Positions 4,621 to 7,481 of a stretch of 7,481 nucleotides of DNA are shown here, in pieces. The notes below the pieces were generated by a model, which was not told the DNA's origin, ran no database searches, and saw nothing but the letters and a program-made list of their open reading frames with translations. Every line of letters begins with the position of its first letter. The stretch's first letter is position 1. The DNA comes from an uncultured Prevotellaceae bacterium (GTDB lineage Bacteria; Bacteroidota; Bacteroidia; Bacteroidales; Bacteroidaceae). The translations under genes were made by a program, and so were the position numbers. The stretch covers positions 1-7,481 of the forward strand of contig CADCEQ010000079.1 in the NCBI GenBank assembly GCA_902800435.1, given 5' to 3'.

Positions 4621-6891
4621 ATGATTATGAAAATGCTGAAAAACTTCTTCACAGCGGCGGCCGCCTGTGCGGCGCTCGTCGCAATCACCGCCTGCGACGG
4701 CCAGAGATGGTCGGAGCAGCAGGTCGACTCGTTTATGCTCGTGAGTCAGCGGGGCGGACCCTCGCTGGGCTACTCGCCCACCTCGGGCGTGCATCTGCTC
4801 ACCGTCGACGGCTATGCCTTCAAGGACCTGAACCGCAACGACTCGCTCGATGCCTATGAAGACTGGCGCCTCACCCCGGAGGAACGGGCCGCCGACCTGG
4901 CTTCGAAACTGACTGTCGAGGAGATTGCCGGACTGATGCTCTACAGCAGCCACCAGTCGGTGCCTATGGCCGAGGGCATGGGTTTCGGTGCCTCTACCTA
5001 CGGCGGCAAGACCTTTGAGGAGAGCGGTGCAAAGGCATCCGACCTCTCTGATGACCAGAAACGTTTCCTGCGCGACGACCACCTTCGTGCCGTCCTGGTG
5101 ACAGGCGTGGAGAGCCCTGCTGCGGCCGCTGTGTGGAACAACAACATGCAGGCCTTTGTCGAGGCGCTCGACCATGGCATACCGGCCAACACCAGTTCCG
5201 ACCCGCGGCATGAGGCGAAGGCTACCGCCGAGTTCAATGCCGGGGCGGGCGGACAGATATCGCTGTGGCCCACCACACTCGGACTGGCCGCCACCTTCTC
5301 ACCGCAGTTGGTGCGTCGATTCGGCGAGATAGCCTCCGAGGAGTACCGCGCCCTGGGCATCGCCACGGCCCTGTCACCGCAGGTGGATATCGCCACCGAA
5401 CCGCGCTGGTTCCGTTTCAACGGCACCTTCGGCGAAGACCCGCAGCTCTCCACCGACATGGCACGCGCCTACTGCGACGGATTCCAGACCACACCCGAGA
5501 CCAAGGGGTGGGGCACGAAGAGCGTCAACGCCATGGTGAAACACTGGTATGGCTACGGTGCCCAGGAGGGCGGGCGCGACTCGCACTTCGCCTCGGGCAA
5601 GTATGCCACCTATCCGGGCAAGAACCGCGAGATGCACAAACGCTCCTTCACAGAAGGGGCTTTCCGCTTGGAGGGCGGCACCGGCATGGCATCGGCTGTG
5701 ATGCCCATCTATAGCATCCTGTGGAACCAGGACCCCTCGGGCGAGAATGTGGGCGGCAGCTACAGCCGGTGGATCATAGAGCAGTCACAGCCGATGCCAT
5801 GCCGGTGCCGCCCTCCAAGCGGAAAGCCCTGGGGCGTGGAACACCTCAGCGAGGCCGAGCGCCACTACAAGATATTGCAGGCCGGGGTAGACCAGTTCGG
5901 CGGCAACAATGAGATAGGCCCTGTGATGGAGGCTTACCGCATGTGGGGCCAAGAGCAGGGAGAGGAAAGCGCCCGCAACCGCTTTGAGTTGTCGGCACGA
6001 CGCCTGCTGCTCAACATATTCCGGGTGGGACTGTTTGAGAATCCTTATCTCGACCCGGCCGAGACGGAACGCATAGTGGGCAAGCCCGCCTTTATGAAAG
6101 AGGGTTATGAGGCCCAGCTCAAGTCGGTTGTCATGCTGAAGAACCATGGCAGCGCACTGCCCGTGAAGGAGAAGAAGAAGGTGTATGTGCCCAAACGCCA
6201 CTTCCCGGCCATTCCGGGTATGTGGGGCGGCATTTCTGAAGAGAAGACCGAGGCGCCTATCGACCTGGCGCTGGTGGGCAAATACTTTGAGGTGGTGGAG
6301 CGTCCAGAGGAGGCCGACTGCGCCCTCTGCCTGATACAGGAGCCCAGCAACGGCTGGGGCTATACCTACGATGATGTGAAGCGGGGCGGCAACGGCTATA
6401 TGCCTCTCAGTCTGCAGTATGACGACTATACGGCGGCCGATGCCCGCGCGGTGAGCATAGCCGGCGGCGACCCCATGGAGAAGACCACCAACCGCAGTTT
6501 CCGCGGCAAGACCATAAAGACCTACAACCGCGACGACATGGTGATGGTGCAGGACACCAGGCGTGCCATGGGGCAGAAACCCGTGGTGGTGGTCGTTGAG
6601 ACCGGCCGTCCCTTGGTGCTTGCTGAGATAGAGCCTTATGCCGATGCCGTGCTCCTCTCCCTCAATGTGCAGCACCAGGCACTGCTCGACCTTATCAGCG
6701 GCCACAATGAACCCTCGGCCCTGCTGCCCATGCAGATGCCCGCCGATATGGCGGCGGTGGAGGCGCAGCTCGAGGATGTGCCGCGCGACATGCGCTGCTA
6801 CCGCGATGCCGACGGCCACGACTACGACTTCGCCTTCGGCATGAACTGGAGCGGTGTCATCAGCGACGAGCGCGTCAAGAAGTACAAGTAG
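4621..6891 (+). CDS. GH3 beta-glucosidase-like lipoprotein with the catalytic-nucleophile segment missing
   Basis: A 756-residue glycoside hydrolase family 3 protein. Translation starts at the ATG at 4621, or more likely at 4627 (MKMLKNFF). A lipoprotein signal ends in ITAC, with lipidated C25. An EF-hand-like loop KDLNRNDSLDAYEDW lies at 68-82, followed by the GH3 catalytic barrel: NTSSDPRHEA at 190-199, GTFGEDP at 268-274, VKHWYGYGAQEGGRDSH at 306-322, MASAVMP at 356-362 and AGVDQFGGNNEIG at 421-433. The C-terminal GH3 domain spans about 490-745 (LKSVVMLKN, GGNGYMPLSLQYDDYTAADA, NEPSALLPMQMP). Family members would remove beta-linked glucose or related sugars from oligosaccharides in the periplasm or at the cell surface. 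In relatives, a segment of the form DLLR..YGYDGVVCTDW lies between YSRWII (381-386) and GKPWGVEHL (401-409) and carries the nucleophile Asp. Here only 14 unrelated residues (EQSQPMPCRCRPPS) remain. The product is therefore expected to be inactive unless the sequence is in error. GC content is high. Confidence 0.85.
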   Translation: MIMKMLKNFFTAAAACAALVAITACDGQRWSEQQVDSFMLVSQRGGPSLGYSPTSGVHLLTVDGYAFKDLNRNDSLDAYEDWRLTPEERAADLASKLTVEEIAGLMLYSSHQSVPMAEGMGFGASTYGGKTFEESGAKASDLSDDQKRFLRDDHLRAVLVTGVESPAAAAVWNNNMQAFVEALDHGIPANTSSDPRHEAKATAEFNAGAGGQISLWPTTLGLAATFSPQLVRRFGEIASEEYRALGIATALSPQVDIATEPRWFRFNGTFGEDPQLSTDMARAYCDGFQTTPETKGWGTKSVNAMVKHWYGYGAQEGGRDSHFASGKYATYPGKNREMHKRSFTEGAFRLEGGTGMASAVMPIYSILWNQDPSGENVGGSYSRWIIEQSQPMPCRCRPPSGKPWGVEHLSEAERHYKILQAGVDQFGGNNEIGPVMEAYRMWGQEQGEESARNRFELSARRLLLNIFRVGLFENPYLDPAETERIVGKPAFMKEGYEAQLKSVVMLKNHGSALPVKEKKKVYVPKRHFPAIPGMWGGISEEKTEAPIDLALVGKYFEVVERPEEADCALCLIQEPSNGWGYTYDDVKRGGNGYMPLSLQYDDYTAADARAVSIAGGDPMEKTTNRSFRGKTIKTYNRDDMVMVQDTRRAMGQKPVVVVVETGRPLVLAEIEPYADAVLLSLNVQHQALLDLISGHNEPSALLPMQMPADMAAVEAQLEDVPRDMRCYRDADGHDYDFAFGMNWSGVISDERVKKYK
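5779..5820 (+). other. Deletion scar with compensating frame change inside the GH3 gene
   Basis: In the gene's own frame these bases encode EQSQPMPCRCRPPS, a Cys/Pro/Arg-rich string out of character for the family. The frame shifted by two bases reads AVTADAMPVPPSKR over 5784-5820, which fits what normally follows the TDW nucleophile motif and precedes GKPWGVE. The simplest reading is a deletion near 5779-5786 that removed about 15-20 residues and changed frame, plus a small indel near 5817-5820 that restored it. Confidence 0.65.
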
Positions 6892-7153
6892 CGAAGCCCT
6901 GGGCGGCATAGTCGCGCCACACTTCCTCCAGTTTGTCGGCCTGGCGGTCGGTCAGCATCATGCCCGAGTGGCCCTGCTCCCAGTCGAAGTCGGGTATCTG
7001 TTCAGCCAGCGTCTCTGTGCTGAGCAGCAGCGGGGCCTTCTCGGGGTGTATCATGTGGCTCAGCCGCATCCTGATGTAGTACACCTTGCGGCCCTTTCCG
7101 CTCCAGTCTTCGTCGGGGTAGGGGGCGCCTGTGAGTATGCCGCGCATCACCAC
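6875..7153 (-). CDS. Small conserved-looking protein downstream of greA, function unknown
   Basis: A 92-codon frame from GTG 7153, or 90 codons from the ATG at 7147, which overlaps the TGA of a short upstream frame (TGATG). I do not recognise the family. It is soluble and compact: GRKVYYIRMRLSHMIHPEKA at 21-40, then LLLSTETLAEQIPDFDWEQG and HSGMMLTDRQADKLEEVWRDY. The pattern IP-x-F-x-W-x-x-GHSG followed by an A-x-x-LEE-x-W helix faintly recalls PUA-like (EVE/SRA-type) folds, but this is only an impression. It reads the same way as greA, starts 67-73 bp after the greA stop and is probably co-transcribed. Its last 17 bp overlap the 3' end of the convergent GH3 gene. GC richness matches the GH3 gene and greA. 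The N-terminus may be truncated by a frame change, since an out-of-frame ATG at 7197 reads MKTPVKFREARAGRG up to a G5 run. Confidence 0.55.
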   Translation of the reverse strand: MVMRGILTGAPYPDEDWSGKGRKVYYIRMRLSHMIHPEKAPLLLSTETLAEQIPDFDWEQGHSGMMLTDRQADKLEEVWRDYAAQGFATCTS

Positions 7154-7197
7154 CCCCTTCCTGCCCTCGCCTCTCTGAACTTTACGGGTGTCTTCAT
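7147..7197 (-). other. 16-codon frame preceding the small gene, possible original N-terminus or leader
   Basis: An ATG 23 nt after the greA stop opens MKTPVKFREARAGRGW and stops at TGA, which overlaps the ATG at 7147 of the next gene. Removing two bases or adding one in the GGGGG run would continue it as RKGVVMRGILTG in the frame of the 92-codon gene. This suggests either a frameshift in the gene or a short coupled leader. Confidence 0.35.
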
Positions 7198-7220
7198 GAT
7201 GCGGTTTTTAATTGGGAGGA

Positions 7221-7481
7221 CTATCCCAGTTGGATGCTTTCTATGCGGAGGCGCATGATGCCGGCGGGCACACGCACTTCCACTTCCTCGCCCGCTGTCT
7301 TGTTGAGCAGGGCCTGTCCGATGGGCGACTTGACGGAGATTTTCCCCTCGCGTATGTTGGCCTCGTGCGGGCTCACCAGGGTATAGGTCATGCGGCTGTT
7401 GTTGGACAGGTTGGTCATCTCCACCTTGCTCAGCAGTTGCACCTTGTCGCCGCTGAGACGCGCAAGCTTGGCTCCGAGTGG
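7221..7481 (-). CDS. greA: Transcription elongation factor GreA, C-terminal part
   Basis: The last 86 codons of GreA; the N-terminal coiled coil lies beyond the right edge. The visible part is the C-terminal FKBP-like domain that docks on RNA polymerase: VQLLSKVEMTNLSNNSRMTY, then LVSPHEANIREGKISVKSPI and GQALLNKTAGEEVEVRVPAG, ending IMRLRIESIQLG. EGKIS-x-x-SPIGQALL is a hallmark of the Gre family. GreA rescues backtracked polymerase by stimulating transcript cleavage, but the acidic coiled-coil tip needed for this is not in the window. The frame continues open to base 7481 (PLGAKLARLSGDK before the first valine codon GTG at 7442), so the gene is cut by the window rather than starting there. 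Confidence 0.93.
   Translation of the reverse strand, partial: PLGAKLARLSGDKVQLLSKVEMTNLSNNSRMTYTLVSPHEANIREGKISVKSPIGQALLNKTAGEEVEVRVPAGIMRLRIESIQLG

Noticed and set aside
4534..5211. 225-codon minus-strand frame over the GH3 start
   Set aside because: It is antisense to the lipoprotein signal and catalytic domain, low in information, with no recognisable motif.
5785..6909. 374-codon minus-strand frame opposite the GH3 gene
   Set aside because: It is a His/Val/Ala-rich shadow in high-GC DNA antisense to a recognised gene and has no domain signature.
6854..7258. 134-codon plus-strand frame across the small gene and greA end
   Set aside because: It runs opposite greA, whose family is clear, and its content is that of a GC-rich shadow.

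Overview
The window looks like chromosomal DNA of a Bacteroidales bacterium (Prevotella/Bacteroides-type). The signs are: promoter boxes of the Bacteroidetes form TAnnTTTG, weak or absent Shine-Dalgarno sequences, an OprO/OprP-type porin of Bacteroidales style, a GreA C-terminus of Bacteroidetes type, and a glycoside hydrolase family 3 (GH3) lipoprotein of the long form common in gut Bacteroidales. No RNA gene, CRISPR array, integrase or insertion sequence was seen.

Left part (1-3757), all read on the minus strand. A response regulator, a sensor histidine kinase and an HD-domain phosphohydrolase form one compact operon (regulator and kinase overlap by 23 bp; kinase and HD gene are 1 bp apart). 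A strong hairpin follows the HD gene. Beyond it, with its own -7 box, begins a truncated phosphate-selective-porin-like gene that leaves the window at base 1. A PhoBR-like response that includes the porin is possible but is inference.

Middle (3758-4620). A small unrecognised minus-strand gene ends at 3758. It has a near-ideal promoter, but the first ATG after that promoter lies in a different frame from the main 148-codon reading frame, so the gene is probably frameshifted or has an unusual start. A non-coding stretch follows, with a promoter-like box and an 11-bp direct repeat just ahead of the GH3 gene.

Right part (4621-7481). A GC-rich GH3 beta-glucosidase-like lipoprotein gene reads on the plus strand. 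It keeps a full-length reading frame but has lost the segment that should carry the catalytic nucleophile aspartate. Traces of a second frame across the scar suggest a deletion followed by a compensating indel. Converging on it, and overlapping by 17 bp, is a small unrecognised minus-strand gene downstream of a truncated greA that runs off the right edge. GC content rises sharply near 4,600, from roughly 37-60% in left-hand samples (one stretch near the kinase 3' end is higher) to near 65-70%.

The most notable observations are the scarred GH3 gene, the two-component/HD-phosphohydrolase operon, and the out-of-frame start of the small middle gene. I found no clearly new multi-gene system.
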